Of a stretch of 41,564 nt of DNA, positions 1 through 8,232 are shown one piece after another. Every line of letters starts with the position of its first letter. Positions within the stretch are counted from its first letter, which is position 1. The position numbers and the translations under genes are program-made. Location of the stretch: positions 1 through 41,564 of the forward strand of contig JALOCC010000012.1 in NCBI GenBank assembly GCA_023227945.1, in the 5' to 3' direction. The notes below the pieces were generated by a model. The model saw only the letters and a program-made list of their open reading frames with translations. It had not been told where the DNA came from and ran no database searches. Source of the DNA: Candidatus Omnitrophota bacterium (GTDB lineage Bacteria > Omnitrophota > Gorgyraeia > Duberdicusellales > 4484-171).

Positions 1-933
1 AAGATTGAAGAAAAATTAACCGAAACAGTCATCGGCCAGACAGAAGCCCTCCAGGCTATAGCGCGTTCTATCAGGCGTGCAAGGGCAGGGATAAAAGAGC
101 CGCGCCGGCCAATTGGCTCATTTATGTTTCTCGGGCCAACCGGAGTAGGCAAGACTTTGCTTGCGCGGGCTCTTGCTGAACTTATGTTCGGTGATGAAGA
201 GGCATTGCTTCAAATTGATATGAGCGAGTATATGGAGAAATTCAATGTTTCAAGGCTTATAGGAGCCCCCCCCGGCTATGTAGGTTACGAGGAGGGAGGC
301 CAGCTTACCGAACGTGTTAGAAGAAGGCCGTATTCCGTAATTTTGCTTGATGAAATAGAAAAAGCCCATCCAGATGTGTTTAATTTACTTTTACAGATAT
401 TGGAAGAAGGCAGGCTTACCGACAGCTTCGCAAGAAAGATTGATTTTAGAAATACCATTTTGATAATGACTTCTAATGTTGGCGCTGAAATAATCAGGCA
501 GCGTGGTTCCTTGGGTTTTAAGCCTCTGACAGAAGATATAGGCTACGAAGATATGAAGAACATGCTTCTTGATGAAGTAAAAAAAGCGTTTAAACCGGAA
601 TTTTTGAATAGGCTAGATGAGGTTATAGTTTTTAGGCCTCTTGGTAAAGAAGACCTTGGCAAGATAGTTGACATTGAGCTTTCCTACGTGAACAGCCGCC
701 TGAAAGACCAGGGTGTTGAGGTCCAACTTTCCAATGATGCCAAGGATTTTTTTGTAGAGAAAGGTTTTGATCCGGTGTTTGGTGCGCGCCCTTTAAAGAG
801 AGTTATACAAAGGTTTTTAGAGGATCCGTTGGCGGAAGATATAATAAAAGGAGAATTTACAGAGAGATTGAAAAAAGAAAAACCAGTGAAAATAAAAGTA
901 ACTAGAAAAGGCGAAGAATTGAAGTTTGAATGA
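1..933 (+). CDS. clpC: ATP-dependent Clp protease ATPase subunit ClpC, 5'-truncated by window edge
   Basis: Only the C-terminal 310 residues are present; the frame is open from base 1, so the start lies upstream. It is the second AAA+ ring (D2) and the D2-small domain of a Clp unfoldase. Walker A GPTGVGKT is at window residues 45-52, Walker B VILLDE at 113-118, and the conserved pore-loop stretch GAPPGYVGYEEGG lies between them. A SLGF motif at about residues 170-173 sits where ClpC carries its ClpP-docking IGF-type loop, which favours ClpC over ClpB. Family knowledge: it feeds substrates to ClpP in the cytoplasm. The stop overlaps the next start by four bases (ATGA). Confidence 0.93.
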   Translation, partial: KIEEKLTETVIGQTEALQAIARSIRRARAGIKEPRRPIGSFMFLGPTGVGKTLLARALAELMFGDEEALLQIDMSEYMEKFNVSRLIGAPPGYVGYEEGGQLTERVRRRPYSVILLDEIEKAHPDVFNLLLQILEEGRLTDSFARKIDFRNTILIMTSNVGAEIIRQRGSLGFKPLTEDIGYEDMKNMLLDEVKKAFKPEFLNRLDEVIVFRPLGKEDLGKIVDIELSYVNSRLKDQGVEVQLSNDAKDFFVEKGFDPVFGARPLKRVIQRFLEDPLAEDIIKGEFTERLKKEKPVKIKVTRKGEELKFE

Positions 934-1835
934 AATTTTTTTTCCTTCTTGTATTATTATTGATAACTATACAGCCAGTAAGTTTAGCTTATAATTTTAT
1001 AGAAATTGATTTAGTCAGGCGTAAGATTGTCTTAGACGATTTTTGTTTCGGTAATTACAATATAAACGCCGACGTCGGTTTTGATTTTAAGCAGGAAGAC
1101 GGTTCTTTGATAGTTAATCTGGAAGGAAAAGATATCGAGTTATTGCCCAATGGCCTTGATGATGCGTTATTTGGCAAAAGGCAGATGCAATATCTTTCGG
1201 CAAAATTGGTGAAGAAAGATAACTTACTTTTTGTAAATTATTTACGTTCGCCTCAGTTTCTGGCAAGAGGAAAAATTGATCTTGACAAAAACGAGCTACT
1301 TTTGGATGTAGATTGTAATTGGCGGGAAAATTCTTCTTTTATCGAAGGCGACATCGAAGGCAAGATAAAAATCTGGGGCAAGATAAATGATTTTCTTATA
1401 AACGGTTCATTGGATATAAAAAATGGCACATACCAGGATGTAGATTTCTCGCGCCTGGTTTTTCATTTTTTGGGCAAACCCCCTTTGTTTACTTTAAGTG
1501 ATTCTGAAATTGTGCTTCTCGATGGAAATATCTATAAAATAGAAGGCGTTATGAATTTAAGGGATTTTTCCAATATTTTGCCTAAAGCCGAATATATTTC
1601 TAAAAAGGTAAACCTCGGAGGATGGGAAATCCTATCTGAAGAAAAAACCAGCGTAGGGCTTAAGAAAAACGTTGATGATAATTTTGATATTCTTTTGGAT
1701 ACCTACGACAGAGAAGATAGCTCAATGAAAACAGGCGCAGAGGTTCGTTACAAATTGCTGAATGATCAATTTTTACGTTTGCGCATGGAGGACGACAGGA
1801 CTATCGTTGGCTTTGAGCGGCGAAAGGAATTCTAA
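930..1835 (+). CDS. Exported AsmA/TamB-like beta-rich protein next to mla genes
   Basis: A 301-residue protein starting inside the clpC stop (ATGA), with an N-terminal signal peptide (hydrophobic core about residues 3-18, then SLAYN). The rest is short alternating beta strands without cysteines or membrane helices. Residues about 145-215 repeat patterns of the type GKIKIWGKINDFLINGSLDI, which resemble the beta-groove proteins of the AsmA/TamB group. The C-terminal 60 residues (VGLKKNVDDNFDILL onward) look like the end of a TamB-type domain. Placed directly before mlaE-mlaF-mlaD, it may help lipid passage across the periplasm. The family match is by eye, so the function is an inference; it could be an unrelated exported beta protein. 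Confidence 0.6.
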   Translation: MKFFFLLVLLLITIQPVSLAYNFIEIDLVRRKIVLDDFCFGNYNINADVGFDFKQEDGSLIVNLEGKDIELLPNGLDDALFGKRQMQYLSAKLVKKDNLLFVNYLRSPQFLARGKIDLDKNELLLDVDCNWRENSSFIEGDIEGKIKIWGKINDFLINGSLDIKNGTYQDVDFSRLVFHFLGKPPLFTLSDSEIVLLDGNIYKIEGVMNLRDFSNILPKAEYISKKVNLGGWEILSEEKTSVGLKKNVDDNFDILLDTYDREDSSMKTGAEVRYKLLNDQFLRLRMEDDRTIVGFERRKEF

Positions 1836-1859
1836 TTAAATTAAAACATAGGGGGTTTG

Positions 1860-2660
1860 GTGAGTGCCCGTTCAAAATTAAACGTTTTCGTAGTTGTTCC
1901 GTTCCTGAGTAATCTACAAATTTTATTCCAATACATAGGAAGTATAGCTTTTTTTATAGGAGATATTTTCTGGTGGCTTTTTGCCAAGAAGCGCGACCTT
2001 AAGGCAGTAAGGAGAGAAATTATCCTTATAGGCTTAAACAGCCTTCCGCTAGTTTCGCTTATTTCCTTTTTCGTTGGTATAATCATTGCCTTCCAAACCG
2101 CTTATCAGCTAAAGCAATTTTCTTCAGAAATTTATATAGCGTCTTTAGTTGCACTTTCTCTGGTAAGAGAGTTAGGGCCTGTACTCGGTTCGTTGATTGT
2201 AGCGGCAAGAAGCGGGGCTTCTATAACCGCCGGCATAGGCTCTATGAAAATAAGCGAGCAGGTGGACGCATTAGAAGCTTTTGCGGTTGAACCAATAGAC
2301 TATCTGGTTGTTCCAAAGTTCCTGGCTTTAATTATCGCTATGCCGATTTTGATTATTTACGCAGATTTTTTAGGTATTTTAGGCGGGTACCTAGTGGGCA
2401 GTTCAAAGTTTGGCATACCTTTTCAGTTTTATTTTAAGCTTACTTTTGATGCGTTGAAAATAAAAGATATCGCCAGCGGGCTTATAAAGAGTGTTTGTTT
2501 TGGGGCCATAATTGCTTTTGTTTCTTCTTATGAAGGTTTCAAACCATTTTCTTCCACTGATGTTTCAGCGTCCGTAACGCATTCGGTAGTGCGCTCGTTT
2601 ATTTTAATAATTATATGTGACTGTATTCTTACGGCTTTATTTTATTTTATGTTCGTATAG
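1860..2660 (+). CDS. mlaE: MlaE-family lipid ABC transporter permease
   Basis: Inner-membrane permease of the Mla/MCE lipid transporter. The hallmark stretch is seen mid-protein: LVALSLVRELGPVLGSLIVA, then ARSGASITAGIGSMKISEQV and DALEAFAVEP. Four to five hydrophobic helices follow the family layout, and the length (about 266 residues) is normal. The GTG at 1860 is preferred because AGGGGG at 1850-1855 is a good ribosome site at four bases; the TTG at 1857 is too close. It lies 24 bp after the AsmA-like gene and 20 bp before mlaF, so it is probably in one operon with clpC. Confidence 0.92.
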   Translation: MSARSKLNVFVVVPFLSNLQILFQYIGSIAFFIGDIFWWLFAKKRDLKAVRREIILIGLNSLPLVSLISFFVGIIIAFQTAYQLKQFSSEIYIASLVALSLVRELGPVLGSLIVAARSGASITAGIGSMKISEQVDALEAFAVEPIDYLVVPKFLALIIAMPILIIYADFLGILGGYLVGSSKFGIPFQFYFKLTFDALKIKDIASGLIKSVCFGAIIAFVSSYEGFKPFSSTDVSASVTHSVVRSFILIIICDCILTALFYFMFV

Positions 2661-2680
2661 AATAGTATTGCTTATTAAGA

Positions 2681-3454
2681 ATGAATGACATGGTAAAAGA
2701 AATGATAAAATTGGAAAATGTTTCCAAATATTTTGGAGATAAACAGGTATTAAAAGGAGTAAACCTTTCGGTAGGTAGAGGAGAAACATTTCTTATTATC
2801 GGAAGAAGCGGGGCTGGCAAGACAGTTCTTCTTAAAAACATAATAGGTTTACTTAGGCCTGACTCTGGTAAAGTTTTTATTGACGGTGTCGACTCAACCG
2901 GGCTTAACAATAAAGAGCTTGAAAAGGTGCGATATCAGTTTGGCCTGGTTTTCCAAAGCGCGGCTTTATTTGATTTTCTGACTATTGATGAAAACGTAGG
3001 TTTTTTCCTTTATCAGCATACAAATCTTAAAAAAATTGAGATACGAAAAAAAGTAAAAGAAACTCTTGCTTTGGTAGGCTTAGAGGGGATAGAAGACCAT
3101 TACCCTTATCAACTAAGCGGCGGTATGAAAAAAAGAGTGGCTATCGCAAGGGCAGTTATTTATAATCCGAAAATTATAATCTATGATGAGCCGACAACAG
3201 GCATTGACCCTATAGCGATTGACAAGGTGGTCTCGTTGATTGAAGATTTACACAAGCGGCTTTCAATTACCTCGCTGGTAGTCACGCATGACCTTGAGGT
3301 CGGTTTAAAAATTTCCGAGCGCATAGCATTTTTATTGGGTGGAAGGATAATTTTTCAGGGCAAAAAAGATGACCTGGAAAACATTAAGGATCCACGCGTG
3401 GTGCAGTTTTTGCATGGCTCTTCAGCCGGGCCGATAAAAGAGATGGAGGTATAA
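2681..3454 (+). CDS. mlaF: MlaF-family lipid ABC transporter ATPase
   Basis: Cytoplasmic ATPase that drives the MlaE permease. Walker A GRSGAGKT is at residues 41-48, the ABC signature LSGGM at 145-149 and Walker B IIIYDE at 165-170, followed by PTTGID and the switch histidine in VVTHD. The length of 257 residues is usual. The start is not certain: methionines at codons 1, 4 and 8 are all possible and only the last has an AAAAGAA stretch close before it. It is separated from mlaD by an unusually long gap for this operon that contains two hairpins. Confidence 0.93.
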   Translation: MNDMVKEMIKLENVSKYFGDKQVLKGVNLSVGRGETFLIIGRSGAGKTVLLKNIIGLLRPDSGKVFIDGVDSTGLNNKELEKVRYQFGLVFQSAALFDFLTIDENVGFFLYQHTNLKKIEIRKKVKETLALVGLEGIEDHYPYQLSGGMKKRVAIARAVIYNPKIIIYDEPTTGIDPIAIDKVVSLIEDLHKRLSITSLVVTHDLEVGLKISERIAFLLGGRIIFQGKKDDLENIKDPRVVQFLHGSSAGPIKEMEV

Positions 3455-3491
3455 AATTAGAGTATAATTATGTATTATTTTAATCTTTATT

Positions 3492-3555
3492 ATCCCGCCT
3501 CGCCTGTATATGTGGTAAATTTTTCAAGAAAAATTTACCACAAGCTCGGCGGGAT
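3492..3555. repeat. Two-level hairpin in the mlaF-mlaD gap (first of two)
   Basis: A perfect 15-bp inverted repeat, TGTGGTAAATTTTTC at 3511-3525 and its complement at 3528-3542, is enclosed by a perfect 8-bp outer pair, ATCCCGCC at 3492-3499 and GGCGGGAT at 3548-3555. No U tract follows directly, so it is not a classical terminator. It may set the mlaD level relative to mlaEF, or be one of the palindromic elements seen across the window. Confidence 0.8.
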
Positions 3556-3561
3556 CAATTC

Positions 3562-3623
3562 GCACTATCATTTTTTCTGCGCCCTGCCACCGAAGGTGGC
3601 GAGGCTTGAAAAAAATGATGTGC
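3562..3623. repeat. Second hairpin in the mlaF-mlaD gap, with G+C-rich module
   Basis: Outer arms read GCAC-ATCATTTTTTC at 3562-3576 and GAAAAAAATGAT-GTGC ending at 3623. The tip holds a 21-base module at 3583-3603 that starts CCTGCCACC, has the loop GAA and ends GGTGGCGAG. The same asymmetric ends (CCTGCC, GGCGAG) recur in four other palindromes in this window. The mlaD ribosome site lies just beyond. Confidence 0.78.
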
Positions 3624-3639
3624 TCATTGAGGAGGTGTA

Positions 3640-4347
3640 ATGGCTAACAATCTTTCCAACATAAAAAAGTATTTCTTGGAAATGAGAGTAGGTGCTTTTT
3701 TTATCGGCGCGCTAATTTTGCTTTTGATTACGCTCCTCTCGATAAGAGAAACCACTTTCTGGAAGGGGACCCGTCTTCTAAAAGTAAGATTTAATTTTGC
3801 AGAAGGGCTTCGCCCGGCTTCTCCCGTACGGTTTTGCGGTGTAGATGTTGGTGAGGTTAAGTATGTTGAAGTCAAACAAGATGATGATTTACAGCCGTAT
3901 GTATTTGTCTATGTAAAGGTAAGTACAGATTCACGCATACCGAAGAATTCTTATTTTTTTATAAACTCTTTAAGTTTATTCGGAGAAAAATACCTTGAAA
4001 TAGTGCCTCCCGTGAAGCCGGAAGGATTTTTAACCGGAGGAGAAGTGGTTGAAGGAATCTCTCCAACGCCACTTTTTAACGTAGTTACCAATTTTAACAA
4101 GACCATGGAAGAGGTGAATGCTTTCGTGAAAGATGGAAAGCTTAAGGAATCATTTGCAAACACAATTACTAATGTAGAAAAGATAAGTGCCGATGTGCGG
4201 CAATTAATAGAAGACGTGAGAAACAAAAAAGGCACTCTCGGCAAATTTTTTTACGATGATTCTCTCTATACTAAGACGGAAGAATTCATTGACGAGTTAA
4301 AAGAGAATCCCTGGAAATTACTTTATAAGCCAAAAGATGCCAAATAG
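3640..4347 (+). CDS. mlaD: MlaD-like MCE-domain lipid-binding protein
   Basis: A 235-residue substrate-binding subunit of the Mla transporter. One membrane anchor (about residues 17-34) is followed by an MCE domain (about 40-120), with the typical VRFNFAEGLRPASPVRFCGV entry and KYLEIVPP near its end. The C-terminal part is helical, with low-complexity charged stretches, as in MlaD proteins that form a hexameric ring in the periplasm. GAGGAGGTG, five bases before the ATG, is the strongest ribosome site in this region. No mlaB or mlaC partner is seen here. Confidence 0.9.
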   Translation: MANNLSNIKKYFLEMRVGAFFIGALILLLITLLSIRETTFWKGTRLLKVRFNFAEGLRPASPVRFCGVDVGEVKYVEVKQDDDLQPYVFVYVKVSTDSRIPKNSYFFINSLSLFGEKYLEIVPPVKPEGFLTGGEVVEGISPTPLFNVVTNFNKTMEEVNAFVKDGKLKESFANTITNVEKISADVRQLIEDVRNKKGTLGKFFYDDSLYTKTEEFIDELKENPWKLLYKPKDAK

Positions 4348-4475
4348 CATAGCGCATAGCGCAAAGCGCGAAGCGTGAGAAACAGGAAGCAGAAGTCTTT
4401 ATTTTCTATGTTCGAAATCTGCTATTTGTTTTCTTCATTTTTTCCGCTATGCGCCATGCTCTATGCGCCATGCGA
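4348..4475. repeat. Long imperfect palindrome with GCGCATAGC words (mlaD-radA)
   Basis: The left arm begins right after the mlaD stop with repeats of CATAGCGCATAGCGCAAAGC (4348-4367). The right arm at 4445-4474 consists of CGCTATGCGCCATGC-type words. An inner pair, AAACAGGAAGCAGA near 4380-4394 against TCTGCTATTTG near 4418-4428, continues the symmetry. The right arm runs almost up to the radA start. No U tract is seen, and the function is unknown. Confidence 0.78.
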
Positions 4476-4480
4476 TTATT

Positions 4481-5812
4481 ATGTTTTATTGCTCCAATTG
4501 CGGATATAAATCGGTTAAGTGGTTAGGCAAATGCCCTCTTTGCGAAGGATGGGAAACTTTTTTCGAAGAAAAGGAAGAGCTGCGTGATGGGGAAATTATT
4601 AAAGAAAAGCAAGCGCCTCGCCTTGTAAAAGATATAGAAGGAAAAGATTATAACAGGATTGTAACAGGAATAGATGAGTTTGACCGCATAATCGGCGGAG
4701 GGCTCGTAAATGGAGAGATAATCCTTATAGGCGGAGAGCCGGGAGTCGGCAAATCTACCCTTCTTTTAGAAATTTCATCAGCCTTGGCGGCTAAAGCAAA
4801 AACTCTCTATGTGAGCGCCGAAGAATCTCCCCATCAAGTATCCTTACGCGCAAACAGGCTTAATACCCAGGATAGCAATCTTTACATTCTGGGAGAAGAT
4901 AATCTTGAAACTGTCTTCGGCTACATAAAAGAGCATGGTTTTAAATTCATAGTTATAGATTCGATACAAGTTGTCTGGAACGCGCGCTCCGAAGGGCCAA
5001 AAGGAAGCGTTTCGCAGCTTAAAGGCTCTGCCGATTATCTTACTCAGATTGCCAAGTCTTTGAATGTAGTTATTTTTGTCGTCGGCCATGTTACTAAAGA
5101 AGGAGTAATCGCAGGGCCTAAACTACTTGAGCATATTGTTGACTGCGTTCTTTATTTTGAAGGGGAAATCCTTTCCAATTACAGGATTCTGCGCGCAGTT
5201 AAAAATCGATTCGGCCCTACCGGAGATATCGCGGTATTTGAAATGTTATCCAGCGGCCTTAAAGAAGTCAAAAAGACTACGGATCTTTTTCTTCCCCATA
5301 AAGATGAAGCTATTTCCGGAAGCTCCGTCGTCTGCGTTATAGAGGGGTTACGGCCTTTACTTATTGAGTTACAGTCCCTTGTGAGCAAGGCCAGTTTCGG
5401 GGTTGTTAGAAGGCGAAGCCTTGGGTTTGATTTTAACAGATTTTCTTTACTTATTGCCATAATCGAAAAGAGGCTTAAAATGTCTCTTTCGAGCGAAGAT
5501 GTGTTTTTAAATGTCGCAGGAGGCCTTAAGATAAATGATCCCGCTGCTGACCTGGGAGCAGTAATTGCAATAATTTCAAGTTACAAAGAAAAAGAGCCGC
5601 CTCTAAGCAGCGCATTTATTGCCGAGGTAGGCCTGGCGGGAGAGCTTCGACGTGTCAGCAATATAAATCTAAGGCTTAAAGAAATAGGAAGAGCGGGGTT
5701 TGCGCGCTGTTTTATCCCGGAAAGTAATTTAAAAGATGTCGACGCCAAGTTTAAATTTAAAATAGAAGGGTTTTCTTCTTTAAAAGAAGTTATAGAAAAA
5801 ATCTGGAGGTAG
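4481..5812 (+). CDS. radA: DNA repair protein RadA
   Basis: RecA-like ATPase that promotes branch migration in homologous recombination. The N-terminal zinc finger has C4, C7, C18 and C21; Walker A GGEPGVGKST is at residues 84-93; the RadA-specific KNRFG motif is at 241-245; a Lon-protease-like domain fills the C-terminal third. Start: an in-frame ATG exists at 4463, but it lies within the palindrome arm and adds only MRHAII. The ATG at 4481 begins directly with the finger (MFYCSNCG). Neither start has a Shine-Dalgarno sequence. clpC-radA-yacL-ispD order matches that of Firmicutes, with disA absent. Confidence 0.94.
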   Translation: MFYCSNCGYKSVKWLGKCPLCEGWETFFEEKEELRDGEIIKEKQAPRLVKDIEGKDYNRIVTGIDEFDRIIGGGLVNGEIILIGGEPGVGKSTLLLEISSALAAKAKTLYVSAEESPHQVSLRANRLNTQDSNLYILGEDNLETVFGYIKEHGFKFIVIDSIQVVWNARSEGPKGSVSQLKGSADYLTQIAKSLNVVIFVVGHVTKEGVIAGPKLLEHIVDCVLYFEGEILSNYRILRAVKNRFGPTGDIAVFEMLSSGLKEVKKTTDLFLPHKDEAISGSSVVCVIEGLRPLLIELQSLVSKASFGVVRRRSLGFDFNRFSLLIAIIEKRLKMSLSSEDVFLNVAGGLKINDPAADLGAVIAIISSYKEKEPPLSSAFIAEVGLAGELRRVSNINLRLKEIGRAGFARCFIPESNLKDVDAKFKFKIEGFSSLKEVIEKIWR

Positions 5813-5814
5813 GT

Positions 5815-6792
5815 ATGAAAGGTTTATTTATCATCAGGGCTTTCTTTGTTTTTATCTGTACGGCCGCAGCATTTAGGCTGGGTGACTTTAATCCGTTATT
5901 GGCAACCAGTATAGGTTTTGCAGTCGGTCTAGTAGTTGTATTCTTCGAAGTTTTCGCGAGAAAAATTTCCTTAAAAGGGCTTTCTTCGGCAGTTTTTGGG
6001 ATATTTCTCGGACTGCTTGTTGCCTGGATTTTTAACAGGACACTTGAATTATTTCTCTTGCCTAAAGAAATTACTTACAATATGAAAGTGTTCGTTACGT
6101 TCATATTTATTTATTTGGGAGTTACATTAGGGCTTAAAGGAAGAGGCGAATTTAACCTTATCATTCCTTATGTTAAATTCCAGCGTAAGGAACTAAAGGA
6201 AGAAACTATTGTTGTAGATACAAGCATAATTATTGATGCAAGGATTCTAGATATAGTTAAAACCGGATTTTTAGAAGCGCGGTTTATTGTGCCGCGGTTT
6301 GTTTTAAACGAACTTCAGGCGCTGGCCGATTCAACCGATCACATGAAGCGCCAGAAGGGAAAACGCGGCATTGAAGTGTTGCACTCTCTTAAAAATGAAC
6401 CCAATATAGAAATTGACATTTACAATGAAGACGTAGAGGGGGTTAAAAGCGTTGACGAAAAGGTGGTTGTGCTTGCGCAAACTCTCGATGCAAAGATTAT
6501 TACAACCGACTACAATTTAAACCGCATAGCCCAGTTACAGGGTATAAAAGTTTTAAATATTAATGACCTGGCAAATGCGCTAAAACCTACATTCGTAGCT
6601 GGCGAAAAGTTTTCCATAAAACTTATAAAAGAAGGGAAAGAACATAACCAGGCAGTTGGATACCTTGAAGACGGCACCATGGTGGTAGTAGAAAACGCTA
6701 AATGGCTAATTGGTAAAAATGTAGATATAGAAGTAACATCAGTTTTGCAAAGCCCAAGCGGTCGAATAGTATTTACGAGATTGGCAAGTTAA
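5815..6792 (+). CDS. Membrane PIN-TRAM protein, YacL type
   Basis: A 325-residue protein of the YacL family starting two bases after the radA stop. Residues 1-115 hold about four hydrophobic helices. A PIN-type nuclease domain follows (about 132-245), with acidic positions in VVDTSIIIDARI, LNELQ and IITTDYN. A TRAM domain (about 257-320) begins GEKFSIKLIKEGKEHNQAVG and is presumed to bind RNA. In B. subtilis the homologue also lies between the radA region and ispD. The exact substrate of this family is not settled. Confidence 0.88.
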   Translation: MKGLFIIRAFFVFICTAAAFRLGDFNPLLATSIGFAVGLVVVFFEVFARKISLKGLSSAVFGIFLGLLVAWIFNRTLELFLLPKEITYNMKVFVTFIFIYLGVTLGLKGRGEFNLIIPYVKFQRKELKEETIVVDTSIIIDARILDIVKTGFLEARFIVPRFVLNELQALADSTDHMKRQKGKRGIEVLHSLKNEPNIEIDIYNEDVEGVKSVDEKVVVLAQTLDAKIITTDYNLNRIAQLQGIKVLNINDLANALKPTFVAGEKFSIKLIKEGKEHNQAVGYLEDGTMVVVENAKWLIGKNVDIEVTSVLQSPSGRIVFTRLAS

Positions 6793-6818
6793 AGAGATAA
6801 TAGAGCCCATAAATCTTA

Positions 6819-6996
6819 GGTTACTCGCCTGTCACGGCAGGCAGGTTACGTAGGCCACAGGCTTTCAGCCTGCTGGGTAGGTTACGAAGGTTACATAAAT
6901 AAAGTGATTTTAATGTAACTTCCGTAACTTTCGTAACTTAATTCTTCCGCCGAAGGCGAAAGAATTAACGTAACCTCCGTAACATTTATTGTAACG
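6819..6996. repeat. Palindromic element with GGTTACG/CGTAACC words (yacL-ispD)
   Basis: The left half (6819-6894) carries four GGTTAC words and the right half (6915-6996) six GTAAC words, with AAAGTGATTT between them. Two smaller hairpins are embedded: a 22-base G+C-rich module at 6824-6845 (CTCGCC to GGCAGG, reverse orientation) and TTCTTCCGCCGAAGGCGAA around 6942-6960. Another stem, CAGGCTTTCAGCCTG, is at 6858-6872. The whole 207-bp gap holds no ORF. The same vocabulary recurs at 38682-38816. Confidence 0.82.
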
Positions 6997-6999
6997 AAT

Positions 7000-7671
7000 A
7001 TGCCATCTAATGTCGGTGCTGTAATAGTTTGCGCAGGCAAGGGTAAGCGTTTAGGTGCTGATAAAGCTGCAATTAAATTAGAAGGTAAACCCCTCTTTTA
7101 TCATACCTACAAGCTTTTTAAGGACATAAAGGCGATAAAACAAATCGTTATTGTCCTAAGAAAAAAGAATTTTACCCTTGCGCAAAAACTTATCAAAGAC
7201 AAAAGAGTTTCTTTAGCTGAAGGAGGCGTGCGCCGTCAGGATTCTGTTTTTGCAGGGCTATCCCGATTGGATAAAAATATAGGCTATGTGCTTATTCACG
7301 ACGGCGCGAGGCCTTTTACGCCAAGAGCGGTAATAGTTGAAATGCTAAAGAATGTTAAAAAATACCCCGCAGTTATTTGCGCAGTTAAATCCAGAGACAC
7401 ATTAAAAGGCATTCGTGGTAATTTTGTAAAAAATACTCTTAATAGAAATGATATAGCGATGGTCCAGACTCCCCAGGCTTTTAAGAAGAGCCTGTTGTTG
7501 GATGCATATCAAAAATTTAACCACAGGAATACTTTTGACGATGCCGAGCTTTTTGAGTTTATGAAGAAAAAAGTAAGAATAGTAAATGGAAGCCACCGTA
7601 ATATAAAAATTACCTATCCGCAGGATATGGTTTTGGCAAAAGCACTATTGAAGACGAAAGGTACCACGTAA
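7000..7671 (+). CDS. ispD: 2-C-methyl-D-erythritol 4-phosphate cytidylyltransferase
   Basis: Third enzyme of the MEP isoprenoid pathway; joins CTP and methylerythritol phosphate. The CTP-binding loop CAGKGKRLG is at residues 11-19, IHDGARPF at 99-106, then CAVKSRDTLKG, VQTPQAFKK and TFDDAELFE, all in family order. Length 223 is usual. The ATG has no Shine-Dalgarno sequence; GTAACGAAT precedes it directly from the palindrome. The last codons (GTACCACGTAA) form part of the next palindrome arm. It is followed by ispF, as in many bacteria. Confidence 0.93.
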   Translation: MPSNVGAVIVCAGKGKRLGADKAAIKLEGKPLFYHTYKLFKDIKAIKQIVIVLRKKNFTLAQKLIKDKRVSLAEGGVRRQDSVFAGLSRLDKNIGYVLIHDGARPFTPRAVIVEMLKNVKKYPAVICAVKSRDTLKGIRGNFVKNTLNRNDIAMVQTPQAFKKSLLLDAYQKFNHRNTFDDAELFEFMKKKVRIVNGSHRNIKITYPQDMVLAKALLKTKGTT

Positions 7672-7744
7672 CAGGTATCACGTAGCACGTCCTGACGTAT
7701 GTAATTTTTTAAAGACGTGATACTTGATACGTGTTACCTGATAC
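7660..7744. repeat. Palindrome with GGTATCACGTA words (ispD-ispF)
   Basis: The left arm (about 7660-7691) starts inside the ispD 3' end and repeats GGTA-CACGTA and GGTATCACGTAGCACGTC. The right arm (about 7714-7744) has GACGTGATACTTGATACGTG and TTACCTGATAC. The loop is AT-rich with six T residues. The arms are imperfect because the words are repeated within each arm. Confidence 0.75.
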
Positions 7745-7755
7745 ACTAAAGAATT

Positions 7756-8232
7756 ATGAAAGGATACAGGGTTGGCTTAGGTTTCGATGTTCACCGGTTT
7801 TCCAAAAAAAAGAGGCCGCTCGTTTTAGGTGGTGTCGAGATTGCCTCTAATTTTGGCCTTGAGGCTGTGTCTGACGGAGACGTCCTTTTGCATGCGGCGT
7901 CTGACGCTATTTGCGGAGCATGCGCCCTTGGTGATATAGGCGATTATTTCCCGCCACAAAATATAAAATCAAAAGGTATAGATAGCAGAAAAATTGTGCA
8001 GTTTATATTGAAAAAAATCAAAAATAAATTTAATATCATTAATATCGATGCAACAATAATTACCGAGAAACCAAAGCTATCCGTGCACAAAAAAAGGATT
8101 TTAACGTCCCTTCGTGAAATTTTTCAGACAAAAGCAATAAATGTTAAAATAAAATCTAAGGAAGGATTGGATATTTTGGGTTCAAAGAAAGCTATTTCCT
8201 GTTTAGCTCTTGCAGTAGTTAAAAAATGCTAA
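7756..8232 (+). CDS. ispF: 2-C-methyl-D-erythritol 2,4-cyclodiphosphate synthase
   Basis: MEP-pathway enzyme that cyclises the CDP-methylerythritol phosphate made after IspD. The metal ligands are visible as D11 and H13 (GFDVHRF) and H46 (LLHAASDAI). TIITEKPKL and KSKEGLDILGS are the conserved substrate-binding stretches. Length of 158 residues is normal for this trimeric enzyme. It overlaps cysS by seven bases, implying translational coupling. Confidence 0.95.
   Translation: MKGYRVGLGFDVHRFSKKKRPLVLGGVEIASNFGLEAVSDGDVLLHAASDAICGACALGDIGDYFPPQNIKSKGIDSRKIVQFILKKIKNKFNIINIDATIITEKPKLSVHKKRILTSLREIFQTKAINVKIKSKEGLDILGSKKAISCLALAVVKKC

Noticed and set aside
4463..4480. Upstream ATG as radA start
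   Set aside because: It lies within the palindrome arm and adds six residues before the zinc finger that are not part of the family.
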